NCBI RefSeq assembly: GCF_032362555.1
Contig: NC_083530.1
Coordinates: 2,076,001 to 2,140,000 of the forward strand
Source of the DNA: Amyelois transitella
Taxonomy: Eukaryota; Arthropoda; Insecta; Lepidoptera; Pyralidae
Length of the DNA: 64,000 bases
Reading direction: 5' to 3'
In this document: positions 40,000-53,036 of the stretch, in pieces
Numbering within the stretch: position 1 is the first letter of the stretch
Layout of the letters: each line of letters begins with the position of its first letter
Made by a program: the position numbers and the translations under genes
Notes under the pieces: generated by a model
The model's database searches: none
Seen by the model: the letters and a program-made list of their open reading frames with translations, nothing else
What the model was told of the DNA's origin: nothing

Positions 40000-42900
40000 T
40001 TATTGACGATCCGTGGCGCGCAGTTTCTCTTCAACTGCCTCCTGCGAAGCCTCCGACAAGTCGGTCGCCTGAATGTACTTTTGTACCCCGACGAGAGATT
40101 TCTTCAGCGCGTCAAAGGAGCTGGAAATAATTGATTACTTTATGAGTACACTTTGGCAGGATCATCTCTTGTCATTGAATAGAAAAGTTCTTTCTGACAT
40201 CATAAATTTTCTGCGTTTGGTTTCACCCGCTTCGAGCTAATACATTACTAAAGTTGACGATAAGGCGAGAAAAGTCTAAGATCATGATTCCGTTTTGGGT
40301 AAGTCAAGAATTTACACGAAGCGACATCTGTCTGTCTGATCTAAGCAACTCTTGTTGGGGAACTTAACCTATATTGAATCATGGTTGTTCCTTAAAATAT
40401 TTTACCACAAATTACACCCATACCATTGGCAAAAATAAACAATGACATCATAACAACATATTTATCTACAAAACATCCGTCACGAAATATCTCTTTGTAT
40501 ATTTGTATCTAAAAGTAATTTTTAGATATCGCAAATTATTGATAAGCGTTCACGTTATGATAACAGTACTTTGAAGTCGATTTGCTGGAACTTTTGATCA
40601 CAATCGGGGAAAAAGGTGGGGTAGAGTTGATGTATAATTTTCCATCAAAACTATTGACAGATGTCTTAAATATGTACCATTTCATTTTCCCACACAGGCA
40701 CCCACCCCACATTAACCTTTATCGTAGGTATCGTTTACGAAAATGCGGTATACCAAAATAATAAATGGTGGTAAACCACCAAGGATTAATTGATAAAAAA
40801 TAAAGGTCCAGCGTGTTTCAAAGAACGAAGTTTGAGTCGTGGAAAGATCTTGCAAACTTCTTTAGTATCATCCACAATCATATCAAGACACGCTTACGTA
40901 GCTCCTGAAAAGAAGTTACATGCTATAATGCTCACCTAGAGTACAACATCTTCTTCTTGACTTTAGCGGTGTCGGGGCACCATGACATTAGGAACAACTT
41001 CTGTTTCTTGCTCGCCTCTGATGTGCCTTGACACTGGTGCGTGTATTCAAAATCAAAGAGGCCATATCTAAAAAAAAAAAAGACATAGTTATAAAGTTTT
41101 GTTCGCAGGTTATAGGCAAATTATTGTTTTGCTTTTTAGATAGAGTTTATAGACGGCTCGATGGAAATTAAAATTGTACACTCGACGTAAGAAGTGAGAT
41201 AAAGTAGTGAAGAAACAGACCTTGAAATTTCATCTTTATTTCAAGCGTCTTTAAACTCATTTTTCCACAAACCTGCACTCGCCAGTGCCACCCTTCTGCA
41301 GGTCCTCGAGGAACGCGTCGTACTCAGCGTTACGCTCGCCGACGGTCTCCACGTCAATCTGTTTCTCATCCCTGATGTAGAACACTACGTAGCGGTGCTT
41401 CTTGTCTTTCTTTATCTCCTCGTACGTGGTTTTGCAAGCGTCCGATACTGTTACGCCAGACGCCTGGAAAGACGTGTATTAGTTTTGTTAGTGTATTCTG
41501 TTTTACAATCTTTTCTGCCTTATAAACATGTTGTAAAATTGCGTAACCTAAATGTGTAAAGTGGTTGCCGACTGACATATTAACGCATTAAAATGGCATG
41601 TAGGTATGTGTTCTAAGGGTGTGGTAATGTGGGAGAATTCCGGAATTTCGTCGATAACACCGCGTGAGGAACTCCCGCATTCATAGCAGCCTTCATGTCC
41701 GTGACATAAAGAACAAATACAGAAGAATTGCCTCAGTCAAGTCTAGCGGAATCCTGCACGTTATTTGAGGAACAAATGCCTGGCCACGCCGCCATAACCA
41801 GGCCCAGGGAGAAAGGGCAGAGACATAAGAAATACTGGTAAGAAGTCACAAATGATAATATACGAGCCAATTAACTTCAAGTTCAAGACACCGAAGACCA
41901 GAAAAGTGGAAAGAAATATCAAAATTGAGAGTACAATCTGAAATACACTGAGAGAGTGGTGAGACCATTGACGCCCTGCAAGAACAATATAAGATATATT
42001 TCGGTTCATATAGCTCTTGTTAATAAAATATACCAGTTGAAATCTTGTGAATTCCTCCAAAAGATTAGATAACAAGAACTACAATCCACATGTCTAATGA
42101 CATGAAAAACGACACCAGCTGTATGCATTCAGTAAGAAATGACGCCACTAAAACAAGTATGTAATAAACATTTTGGCAAACGTAATTGCGTACGACCTAT
42201 TTGAGGGATTTCTAACACATTTGTTAGCATTTCAGCGCATTTGTCAGTTACAAAATTTAAGATAAGTATGTAGGTACATTGTAAGTAACATACATTTGAT
42301 AAGCGTTATTTTCTAGAAAAAGGTGCACTTTTGGTAACAACGACAGGATTCCATAATCACGAGGGTACTTGGATAAGAGTCCTCCGACCGATTTGAATAT
42401 GAAGGTCTGTTCAGAGAGAAAGAGACGAGGAATACATACAATCCAAAAGATTATTACAGTTATTAAAATAATGATATTTTATCAGGTTTCTTTTCAATGT
42501 CTAGTACGGAACCACATTGAGTTTAGGTTGGTAATAAACGTAATAAAAATCTGCTCCAGAAAAAATCCAATGCAATTTAAAACATACTTTTAAATTTTAG
42601 GATTATTTCAAATTTCTTCGAGTGATAGTAAAAAGCGAAATGTCATTTATTTATCGAGTTCATTGAGAGTTCTTTTCAAACTGTGAGACATAGCTGCCAT
42701 TTCAATCAGTCACATAACACAACATTTTGAAATGCCAATGACTCAGCAAGTATCCTATCTGTTAAATGCGGTCACGACATGGATCCTCTGATAGTTCACT
42801 TATCACTAGCAACCAGTCCAGGCTTTGCACGGGTTGCATTTATAGATATAAACCTTCCTTAGAAAAACCTCCCAACATTTCATTCGGTTTATAATTAATA

Positions 42901-45900
42901 AAAGTTTTAAACGCGCATGTAACGAACCGTTATTTTATCTCAAACGACAAACGAAAAAATCCTATTTTGTTTCAATGAGTTCAGCAGGGATATAGGAACT
43001 CTCTCATCTTTGCGCATTCCTAATAGTGTCCTCCACCGTACTGCTTCGGGGTCTGGGGTCCGCTTTCCTACATTTATTTTATTATCTTTCTTGTGCGGTC
43101 TGTCACGGCAAAAATATATCAGATCTTTGGATATGAATTCTGATAATTATTTGAATTCCATAATAACTAAATTAAGCAATAGCTACATCGTTACATAATG
43201 TTAATCAAACTACCAATCTAATAACAAACGCAAACTTGCAAACATAATCGTATTATTTTATAACTTGGTGTTTCATCTGTCAATGGATTGTTTAATCAGG
43301 TGCCGTGCAGCGGTAATTATACACTGTTAATTGATGACTAACTTAATTACGAAAGATCATTTATGTATGTTAGTAGGTAATTTATTTCCTTAATAATTAA
43401 TTACTAAGGCTCTCAGTTCACCTTAACGTCTTCAGTTGTAAGGATCTCAGGCTTCAGTTCTTAAGTTCTCATCTAACATGGTTCTTAGTAAAATTATAAA
43501 GATATTGTCGCAAAGTCTATGAATCCTATTGAATGAAGCGATCTGAAGCTCAGTAATTCAGTGCGCACGTGTGCCCGCCGCCTATTCTTAGCTCGACGGC
43601 CAATGTCTTGTCTATTTTTATGTTACCACGCGGGAGATACTTCGGGGACGGTATAGCCGATACTTTCACTGATATCTTCTTTGACATTTACTTTTGAAAA
43701 AGTTATATCTACTTTCGATTAACAGTTATCTAATTTTTATATTTTGGTCATCATCGCCATGAGATAAGTGCTGGTTCCATCCTCACTTCTCGGTTGGAGA
43801 AGATTATGGATTGTACGATGGTCTTTATTAATATGTGGAGGAATACGGTGTATTACTCATCACGTAAATGATGTAAAAGTCTCATGGTATATTTTGATGA
43901 TATACTTTCGAGAGGTTAGGTAGTAGAGCAAAAAATTACAGCGATTTCAGAGATTCCTAGACAAATTCCTGTCTGAAAAATCAGTCAATCAACTTAATTT
44001 TTGATTATTTTTTTTATTTTTATTCGTACTTTCCTTAATCTATTTCTCGTACACTCCTGACAGAGTAGTCGTGGTCATAGAATCTGTGAGGATGGTTGCA
44101 GCTTCTGCGATATCTCTCCATTTCTCCTTATTCATGGTACTACGTGTACACTCCGTAAATCTCGTGGATGACTTGAAGTCTGTCCATCTTGTGGGAGACC
44201 GGTACTTTCTAACAAGTTTTTAATTTATTAGCTTGATAAGAAACTCCATTCGGCTTTGAATAGTAAAGATCCAGGGCATAATATTTGTAGCTGTATATTT
44301 TGTGAAAAAGCAATTTGCAAAAGCGTACCAAACCGGTACAATTTATCTGATTAAGTTATCGGCAATAGTCAACTGATGTGTCGCATCATAGATAACAGTT
44401 TGCTCCATTATATCGTCAGAATTAAAACTCGGCATGGGATCTTAATGATTAATGTCGTATAGTTCTGGGTGGGAATCGTGTTTTTCTAGTTGAGATGTGT
44501 CGTTAAAAAGTCGTATGACTATGAATTACTTCATTTAATTCTGCACCTTTTCTATTAAGTTACATATAAAATATATGGTCGGGGTTTTTTGACCCATTTT
44601 AACCATCCATTGCCGATGTTTTTATTGCTTTAATTTATTGGTAATACCTATGTACAAATATAGTTATTTCACTTAACAAAATTTCAATACATTGGTACAT
44701 TTCTTTGATCTGTGACGTAGTAATAATGAATGTTTAAAGGAAGACAAACGACTTCCGAACCTTATTCTTGTCGCGTCCGGCGTATGACGTGATCTTCTTG
44801 TATTTCAAGCAGAATGATGCGTCATAATTGTCGCTTCTACAGTAGTTGCTTCCGTATTATGGTTTTTGTAACAAAATTTATAATGTTTTGCTTTTGTAAA
44901 GTTTATTCTTGATTTATCCGTTCTCGAGTAGAATTTCAGGAAATTCTGACTGCTTGGCCATATTCCTTAGGAACAAACATGCCTAAATTTCAGCTTCGTA
45001 TGAATTTAGGTCGATTTTAGGATTTACTTTTTATGATTAGATGAAGGATTAAAACAGATAAATGAGTTGAAATTACACATAATTACAACAATTCCACAGC
45101 ATTATCTTTAGTTAGGTCTGCCAAAAACGTAACATAATTCACGAGGGAAATTTACGATCCCCACTTCATAGCCGTGACACGAAGATATTCATGATTTTAT
45201 AGCAACCTTGAATCAAAATCCTATGAAAATACTATTCATAACGCCAGAAACTTTGTTGTGAAGAAAATTTATCAGGTTCTGACGAGCCATTGAAATGACG
45301 ATATCATCGGTAATAGCTTTTTAGGCAAGCATATTTTTAAACGGTTAAACCGGTCACCGAGGCTAAGCAATCGTTATGATAATTAAAACGGGTAAACAAG
45401 AAAGCGAAAAATAACGTGTTTAATAATTCTGAGATAATTTCAATTAAATTCTGCTCTGTTAAATAGGTAGTTTAACTCTTTTTTTGAGTTCTTGACTTTT
45501 TAAACTTATGCATTTCCATACTTAAAATTCTCATGTGGCATTTGAAGAAAATCGAAATTTGTAATCATTGGACACTTTTTAGTAACGCTATCAATTAGAA
45601 TAAGAAACTGATTAATCAGTTAAGTAACTTTGCTATACAGTAGCATAGCAATGCAGTATTTCTAATATACCAGAATTCTGAGCTTAGCCACAACCTTCAT
45701 CTGATACTCGTATTAGTCATATCATGAATCACATAAAAACTCTACCACCAGAAACGATTTTGGGTCACAGCGATGAAGAATATCATCAACAGACTAAAAA
45801 GACTGTCTTACCCTAAGTTTACTCTCCTCCCCAAAAGGAGACTGCCACTTCACATCTTTTTTTTGATTTTTTTTTTGATCTCCAAAATAAAGTTTCTAGC

Positions 45901-48900
45901 AAATTGCAGCAATCTGTTTAAACAATAGGGAAATAGAAACATCTCATGTACAGTAAGTAGATGACTTTTCATTAGGTATACATTATATGATAATTTACAA
46001 ATATAATCATTCATATAAGTAGTGATATTTCATAAATATAATCTCTACTCGTAGATCAAAACAAAATTCACCTTGTGCCCGTTGTACAACAATATATTCG
46101 GAGTCGCGTAGGTGGTTTTGGCGTCATTTCATAGCGTTAGTGAGCTCATTCAGGCTTGTTCAGAACTTACAATTTTCATCGTTAACGATACGAACTTCAA
46201 TAATTTTCAGTGCAAGCTGTTCAAATCTTACCAGAATATGTAAAGCTCTGATCACTTTCAATACATATTATAAGGTCCCCCTATTTTCTCTGTCTGTATG
46301 TATGTATGTATGAGCTAATCCCGGAAAGTTGTGGACGGATTTTGTTCCTGTTGTAGGAAAGAAGGTTTCCTGAGGAAGGCTTTTTATCACTGTTTGTGTT
46401 AAAAAATACGACAACATGCCAATAATATAATAAAACCTAACAAATCTAAACATAACCTGTACACCTAAAACCATTTCCCGATTATTCGTGTCTGTCTGTC
46501 ACAGCTCATTTCCTACAAAACTACTGGACCGTGAGTTACAGACAGTGAACTTGTATGATAAATATTAAGTATCTTTTGAAATACAATCGGAAATCCAAGC
46601 GCATTATTGAATTTGTGACTCTAAAACAACATTGCATTTCTATTGTCTTTATTTCAATATCTATGCTAGCGACGTTACGTTCCGAAATTATCCTAAACCA
46701 TGCTTAAATGCCAAACTAACAGATCAATAAAAGGCTTAGGCCCGCATTGCATCTTAGTTTGGCGAGGGCAAGGTTGAATGACCTCGCGTCAACGGCTGAT
46801 CAGGTGTGACTGAGTCATCTATTGTGAATAGGTTTAAGAGACAGTTTAGACATGACTGAACTGCGTCTCATTTGTCAGATCTACTAGTCATTACGAATTG
46901 GCTTTATTTTTAACCTTCGACGTTAAAAGGCGTGTGTGTGACGTGACGCCTTTTGCTGACTGACTTCATAGGTCGAATGGATGAACTAAGCTATAGTACT
47001 TTAGCTTAGTGCAACAAATGTGATCCAGCTTGAGTTAAGTTAATTTCTGAAACTGTTATCTCTACTAGATATTTCCATATTTGCATGATTCTTGTTGCAC
47101 TCATTTAAGGTTTAAGATCTTTATTCTCATTAAGAATTACAAAATTCACTTCACATGAGAATAGCACTAACATTATATCTAATTAACATCAATCATTTAG
47201 AAAAAAAAAAAACTATATTCCAGTTACCATGTGATAACTTAAAATTACTAATATTTGAACAAATTAGAAAAAAAAAATCAAAATGATTATTACTTTAATC
47301 TAAAAATTAACACTTTAATAAATGCACTTTCACGTTCATTTTTGTCCAGAAAATTTTATGGAATGGCCTTCAGTATTTTGTGACTCTTAGCTCTGTCTCT
47401 CAGTTTTATAGTTTTCTACAAGTAATGTAGAAATCTCATGTGTATGAATAATAATTGATATTTATGTTTTTTTAGGAATCACAATGAGTCGTGATATGAA
47501 TAAAAAAAAATGTGTGCCTACATTAAGAAATTTCTTTGATGTTTCAATAAATAAAAAATATATATTTTTTTGTTTTAAATTTGTTTTTATTAAAGAATTA
47601 TTTTAATCAACAAAAACTATCTCAGGAACTTATATTTCAATAGTATCTTTACATAATCTTCCTCTTCAAACAGTTAATGTGCCGTGTGGTTCCAGGCACC
47701 AATAAAAAAAAGAATAGGACCATTCCATCTCATTCCCATGGATGTCGTAAAAGGCGACTAAGGGATAGGCTAATAAACTTAGGATTCTTCTTTTAGGCGA
47801 TGGGCTAGCAACCTGTCACTGTTTGAATCTCAATTCCATTTGAACATGGCCTATCAGTCTTTTCAAGACTGTTGGCTCTGTCTACCCCGCAAGGGATAAA
47901 GACGTGATTATATGTATGTATGTATAATCAAACAGTTAATAACCAATAAAAACTCTTGAAACAACAATTAAAAAAAGAAAAAAAAAATACTTTCAAATTA
48001 TATACACTTAAAAACTACTGCAAAATTTCTTTTTTGTTAAGATATTATTCAATGAGTATGTTGACTGGAAATATGTAGCTGAAAAATGTAAATTTGAGTG
48101 GCAGGACTTCATTTTTAGTTTAATAAATTGTGTCATGTTATAATAATCACGCCAACCATTCAAAAACTTGGATTTAAAATGACATGGTTATATTGGATAA
48201 TGATTGAATAAATTATTGTTTCCTTGTAACAGAATCACATACTGTAAGTAACCATGATGTAAGTAGGTTATATGTAATTTACTTGGTGGCTACATTTGGA
48301 AATAGATATTTTTACATTTAGCAGCTAGGTTGATATCAAACTACTTAAGTCGTAGATTTATGTGTTGTAGTACTTGTGTTGTGAAGAGTAATGAGTGTGG
48401 AGGAAGCGTGAGAGGTCTGTAATCATATCATGTGATAATCCATAGTCTCTGCCTACCCAAATGTGACACAGGAGTATTAGTATTTATGCATGTAGTACTT
48501 ATGTGCAATAAAGGGAATTAATCAATTATTCACCTTAGTTGGGACATCATATTGTTGAGAAAATAAAAGTCAAAATTTTTACACACATCTTATCACTTAA
48601 TGGAAAGCCAGAGCAAATAGTTGCAAAACATGAATGTCACAACGGATTAATGAAATTTTGAGATTCAGAGGGTATTGCATTAATTTCTTACAAGTTTATA
48701 AGCATTTTTTTTTGATCCAAACTTGTTGTAGTACAAGTTTGAAACGAGACTTATTGAAGATAGTGACTTTTATTTAGACAATTCTTAGTTATGAGAACAC
48801 TAAAATATGTGTCTTTCATAACTACTGATTTACATGTTATAATTAGATCTTCAATCTATTCTGTCATATAAATCTTCATTGCAATATTCTGTCCAGCAAT

Positions 48901-49827
48901 ATTGCTCATAGTTTTACACATATTAATCTCATTGTACACACCTTTAGTAATTGACAGAATACAATTTACAAGGTGATTCATCAATACAGAATGATTCATC
49001 AAAGGTGAATAGCTTGCTCACTCAATAATATGAGCAAATAAGGAAATCTGCCCCTGCAAGTTTATGATAAGAATAATTCAAAGGATATTGCTCATTCGTG
49101 TCTTGCAAATAGGGCCTATTTTCGGTTGATGTCAGGAGATATATTGTACTAGTTGGCTAGGTATCCTATTAGAAGTTACGACCTTGACTTTGGATTTTCG
49201 GGGCAACAGCCGTTAGACCATGTCGGATAACCGCCCGGGCGCGCCCAAATAGCGGCACCGGTTCTATTCACCCCGAAATAGACACGAAATATGTGTGACA
49301 GTGCGACAGACAGACCGCTATACCATATATGGTCAAACAGATCTGCGATTGCGCGGCGATGCAATGCCACTCAAGTTCGATGCCCCCCGCTTACAACGGC
49401 GGCAGATGATAACCAAACACTGAAAGGTAACGGGTAAACACCGCTTTTTCGGCGAAAACGGCCCCCTTGAAGGCAAAGCTCGTCAAAAAAGGCGGTGCAA
49501 GAATAACCTTCCGAACAGTGAAATTTAACACCGTTATACACACCCTTCCTTTTAGCAACAAACACTCCACGCGACGATGGAGATATACCACACGGGTTAG
49601 ATAACATTAAAAACACAACACGTGGCATAAAATCACTGAACGGTGACAATTTTTAACAGAGAGGCGTGCAAACTCGATAGAATGGTTGTACGGAATATGG
49701 CGGCACCGGTTACAATTGGACTAAATACGTTGTTATTGCGGCAATCCAGAGATAAATTCACCACTTAATTAACGTAAAAACACAGCACGAACTTTTATCA
49801 CTTCCAATTTATTTTTTCACTTACCAT
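40000..49827 (-). CDS. tsr: ADF/cofilin, twinstar
   Basis: Actin-depolymerising factor that severs and recycles actin filaments in the cytoplasm. Four coding exons: 49827-49825 (only the ATG), 41463-41273, 41067-40936 and 40120-40000, joining in phase to 148 residues, the length of Drosophila twinstar. The ADF-H domain fills the protein: ASGVTVSDACKTTYEEIKKD with the LIM-kinase-type Ser3, then RYVVFYIRDEKQIDVE, GECRYGLFDFEY, FLMSWCPDTAKVKKKMLYSS and the ending EEKLRATDRQ. The start-codon-only first exon (ATG|GTAAGTG) is a known arrangement in animal ADF/cofilin genes. It implies control from a promoter 8.4 kb upstream of the body. The stop overlaps an AATAAA. Confidence 0.97.
44030..44200 (-). 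mobile_element. LINE reverse-transcriptase C-terminal remnant
   Basis: The minus strand reads NKEKWRDIAEAATILTDSMT then LSGVYEK and a stop, a typical C-terminus of lepidopteran non-LTR reverse transcriptases. It is frameshifted upstream. Confidence 0.55.
46262..46570 (-). mobile_element. Possible decayed transposon fragment
   Basis: CTGTCTGTATGTATGTATG, then GGACGGATTTTGTTC, GAAGGCTTTTTATC, and later TCGTGTCTGTCTGTCACAGC with ACTACTGGACCG. The phrasing of two TCTGTCTG runs with a 'turn to zero' tract is common in lepidopteran Helitron-like repeats. Family not assigned. Confidence 0.3.
47680..47930 (+). mobile_element. SINE-like element, full length
   Basis: It runs from GTGCCGTGTGGTTCCAGGCA to GATAAAGACGTGATTATATG and TATGTATG. 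Best plus-strand reference copy in the window. Confidence 0.9.
49180..49824 (-). promoter_or_regulatory. GC-richer segment at start of twinstar intron 1
   Basis: Base composition shifts up sharply against the flanks (GATAACCGCCCGGGCGCGCC near 49227; GCGGCACCGGTT near 49252, repeated near 49700). A position just downstream of the start-codon exon suggests promoter-proximal regulatory DNA. Short frames here have no recognisable domains. Confidence 0.45.
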
Positions 49828-50934
49828 TTTTTGATGTTACACACGTAAAATTTCCACCACTGAAACTTCACCGACACACGACAGCGGCGACCGGAACGAT
49901 ACTGCTTGGAATGTTGGCTACACGTAATTGCAGCGACCAATGAGCGCATGTGTCAAAAGTCTTACTGCGAGTCAAAACACTGTCTTATTTACTTTTGTCT
50001 TATTGATTGCGTAATAATTTTATCAACTACAAAAAAAAATATGTTCGTAGATTATAGGTATTTACACACTAATATTTTCTTGAGTCAAATCTATCGTCTT
50101 TATATTAATGACACATATTTGTTTTGAATGTTATTCTGACAACTCAATCAAATATGACAACTTTATAAAAACATCAAGTTGTTTCGTTGAACTACTTAGT
50201 AAAACTAAAGTTTTGATACGCGTACTGTGTATATTTAAAGTACTATTTTCCCAGTATTTTGAGATAAAACAGAACAATCGCTTTTTTCAACCTTCGAGAT
50301 AATGCTAGTTTTTACCGAACACTACTGAAAAGTGACTCACTAATGACGATATTACGTTGGCCAATCGCGTGACAGTATTCAATAAATTGCCATATAGGGA
50401 CTGGCGGAAACTTATCAAAATCGCCATGTTTTCTTTTGAAATTTGCCGCGCTTTTATCGTATTTGCAAGGAATAAAGTTAATTAAATATTTAATCAACAT
50501 AAAAACTAAATTTACCTAGTGTTTCATTGAATTAAAGTATTTGCACAGAGAACCCCTTATTCAAAAATGAACATATTTCTGAGTTCAGATTGATTTTAAA
50601 CGACTTACTTACCAAGTAGAAAGATGTAGACTCTGACTGCCCTCACTGACTCTGGGTGATAAATGTATTTTTTAATAGTGTTTATAAATAGAAATACACA
50701 ATATCGACAGCATAGCTTTAAACACTCCACTTAACTCTTCCTGAATAATGTATAAGGTTTGATTTGTTAAGATATTTTCTTGAATTTGTAAGACAATTTT
50801 TTTTGTCAAAACCTACATTAATGAAATTTGTGTTTTTGCAATAGGAATTCTTTTAACTCAGGTCTGGAATCGAGAATGTTTCTAAAAACCTTGCTATAAT
50901 TTGCTAGATAGGTAGGTACCTACATAATACACAA

Positions 50935-51190
50935 AATCACGTCTCTTTCTTAGGGGTAGGCAAGTAGAGACTACCTACCTACATCTTTCTACTTCCTACG
51001 ATCCCTGCATTACATATCCCTTTATTACATTAAGGTATATTGCATAATTTGCATGAAGCGACTTATGAATGCGAAAGAAGTAGGTACTTTCGCATTCATA
51101 AGTCGCTTCATGCAAATTCGCCGGTTTCGGGTACTTTTATCCTGACCTTTTAGCAGGACGTCCCCAATTTGACAGAAGCTGCAGATTTTT
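50935..51190 (-). mobile_element. LINE tail containing a fold-back
   Basis: GTAGAGACTACCTACCTACA at the left, and TCGCCGGTTTCGGGTACTTT followed by ATCCTGACCTTTTAGCAGGA at the right are the minus-strand LINE tail blocks. The centre is replaced by the perfect inverted repeat at 51046-51118. Confidence 0.6.
51046..51118. repeat. Perfect 32-bp inverted repeat
   Basis: Arms 51046-51077 and 51087-51118 are exact reverse complements (AATTTGCATGAAGCG... and ...CGCTTCATGCAAATT) around the 9-base loop AAGTAGGTA. The right arm continues into LINE-tail sequence. Confidence 0.9.
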
Positions 51191-51239
51191 AAGTTTTTGC
51201 CTAAGTTGATCATTATCCTTACAAACCCATCACATGTTG

Positions 51240-51385
51240 ATATAAATATTGAAATTTCAATTAAAATCGGATTAGTATTAGTTTCATAATCGGTTCAGTA
51301 GTTTTTGCGTGAAAGAGTTACAAACATTAATACTGACATCCAGACATACCCACAAACTTTCGCATTTATAATATTAGTAAGATTA
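51240..51385 (-). mobile_element. Lep1-like Helitron fragment
   Basis: TCGGTTCAGTAGTTTTTGCG, TGAAAGAGTTACAAACAT, then ACTTTCGCATTTATAATATT. It is the reverse of the left end seen at 27037. Confidence 0.6.
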
Positions 51386-51704
51386 ACTTGAATTTTTTTT
51401 TTTTTTTTTTATACAAATAAAACTTGAATTGAAAAGGTGATAAGATAAAGAAATGAAAAATGTAAATTATCAGATTGTTATTCTCACAATGTGACATGTA
51501 CATATATGGTAGCAAACTCAACGTTAGGTATGACATCATCAGGTGTCATTATAGGTACGCAGAAATTGCGTAGATTTCACGTCAATTTGGGACAATAATT
51601 GCGACAAACGCAGTTTCTGGAAATTACTGGGAATTCTTACACATTAATGCAACGAGTGTGTAACTATGATGCAAATTATTTTTATATAAGACTGTTATAT
51701 AAGA

Positions 51705-51960
51705 GCTGTGCCTGCGACTTCGTCCTCGTGGAATAGTTATTTTGGGCATCATTGAAGCCCTCAAGGAGGAATAATTTTCCCCGTCTTTTTTCACATTCTC
51801 CATTATTTCTTCGCTCCTAAAAGTGATTATGTTATATACCCTAAAGCCTTCCTCGATAAATGGTCTATTCAACATAAAAATAATGTTCAATTCGAACCAG
51901 TAGTTCCTGAGATTAGCGCGTTCAAACAAACTTTTCAGCTTTATAATATTAGTATAGATT
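51705..51960 (-). mobile_element. Non-autonomous Helitron-like element
   Basis: It runs from AGCTGTGCCTGCGACTTCGT to GCTTTATAATATTAGTATAG, with the shared internal blocks. Confidence 0.75.
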
Positions 51961-52044
51961 TGTGTTGTGTAGTAAGATGAGGCCTAAGGTGGGGCACGCA
52001 AGCTCAAATATTGCATATTCACTCTTGCTTTGAAATCGAGTCGT

Positions 52045-52295
52045 GTGGTTTCCCGCACTTTAGATTAGGGCCACTGATACTCTTTCCCAATGATGTCGTA
52101 AAAGGCGACTAACGGAATAGATGCACATTTGTTGCAAGATTTATGCTGGCCTGGTAGCGAAGAAGAGACAGTGTATTTCTTTTCGTGCAAAATGTAAAAG
52201 TTAATCAAGGGAAATAATTATTTTAGACGATGGGCTAGCAACGTGCCACTATTTGAATCTCAGTTCATTAATGGCAAATGTTTAAGTCTTTTCGA
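52045..52295 (+). mobile_element. Degraded SINE-like element
   Basis: GTCGTGTGGTTTCCCGCACT, ATGTCGTAAAAGGCGACTAA, a stretch of unrelated bases, then GATGGGCTAGCAACGTGCCA. The tail is lost. Confidence 0.6.
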
Positions 52296-52456
52296 AATTG
52301 TTAACCCACATTTTGTGTATAACTACGCGTGTCCAAGGGCCATAACGTAGTAAGAAATTGTAGATGGCACTCGCTTTATGTAATAACCTAACCTTCTCAC
52401 TGCTTTATTGTGGCTAAAGTCGGGCCACAGACTTTCCACAGGGAGAGCTTTTAGAC

Positions 52457-52705
52457 GGCCTCTGTGGCTCAGCGGTAGTACGCTTGTCTGTGACACCGGA
52501 GGTCCCGGGTTCGAATCCCGGTCAAGGCATGATGAGAAAAGAACTTTTTCTGATTGTCCTGGGTCTTGGATGTTTATCTATATAAGTATTTATTATAAAA
52601 TATAGTATCGTTGAGTTAGTATCTCGTAACACAAGTTTCGAACTTACTTCGAGGCTAACTCAATCAGTGTAATTTGTCCCATATATATTTATTTATTTAG
52701 AGCTA
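52457..52705 (+). mobile_element. tRNA-derived SINE, young copy
   Basis: Head GGCCTCTGTGGCTCAGCGGT with box B GGTTCGAATCC, same body and tail as 29459-29712, ending TATATTTATTTATTTAG. Flanking AGAGCT repeats (GGGAGAGCTTTT and TTAGAGCTAAAC) look like a target-site duplication. An internal RNA polymerase III promoter is intact in sequence. Confidence 0.88.
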
Positions 52706-53036
52706 AACGGGACTTATACCCATATTGATATATTTTAGCTATTATCCAGTCGTCTAAAGCCATTATCAAATGTGGAATAAAAAAGAAAGTTGAAATATAA
52801 TTTTTATTATAAAATAGCTTTACATAAAAATATAAACTGTACAACTTATAAGAGTACTGAAGTATCAGTAGGCACTTGAATACTAGGTACCAATATTGTA
52901 ACTAACGAAAATCACGGAAACAGTACCTATATACACGTATAAACATAAACAAAACATAACATAAAATCACGCCTATTTCCCGAAGGGGTAGGCAGCCACT
53001 ACATCTTTCCACTTAAAAGGCAATTCTAATTTAAAT

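Larger units (their letters stand above)
41464..49824 (-). other. Twinstar intron 1, 8.4 kb
   Basis: Mostly AT-rich unique sequence. It contains a LINE reverse-transcriptase remnant (44030-44200), a Helitron-like piece near 42770-42870 (GGCTTTGCACGGGTTGCATT), a full SINE (47680-47930) and a GC-richer segment next to exon 1. No other gene was recognised in it. Confidence 0.6.
49828..52040. other. Spacer right of twinstar promoter
   Basis: The first 80 bases are probably the twinstar 5' UTR and promoter. The rest is AT-rich with LINE, Helitron and inverted-repeat features listed separately. No gene seen. Confidence 0.55.

Noticed and set aside
49371-49649. 92-codon minus-strand frame in the GC-rich segment
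   Set aside because: No domain, no splice-phase partner with twinstar, and composition explains the open frame.
52457-52530. Possible functional tRNA gene
   Set aside because: Boxes A and B and the T arm are present, but the anticodon stem does not pair, the acceptor stem is imperfect, and the same head with the same long body recurs at 29459-29712; it is the head of a SINE.
52408-52605. Frame reading RPLWLSGSTLVCDTGG
   Set aside because: Translation of the tRNA-derived SINE; the same peptide appears from the copy at 29561-29896.
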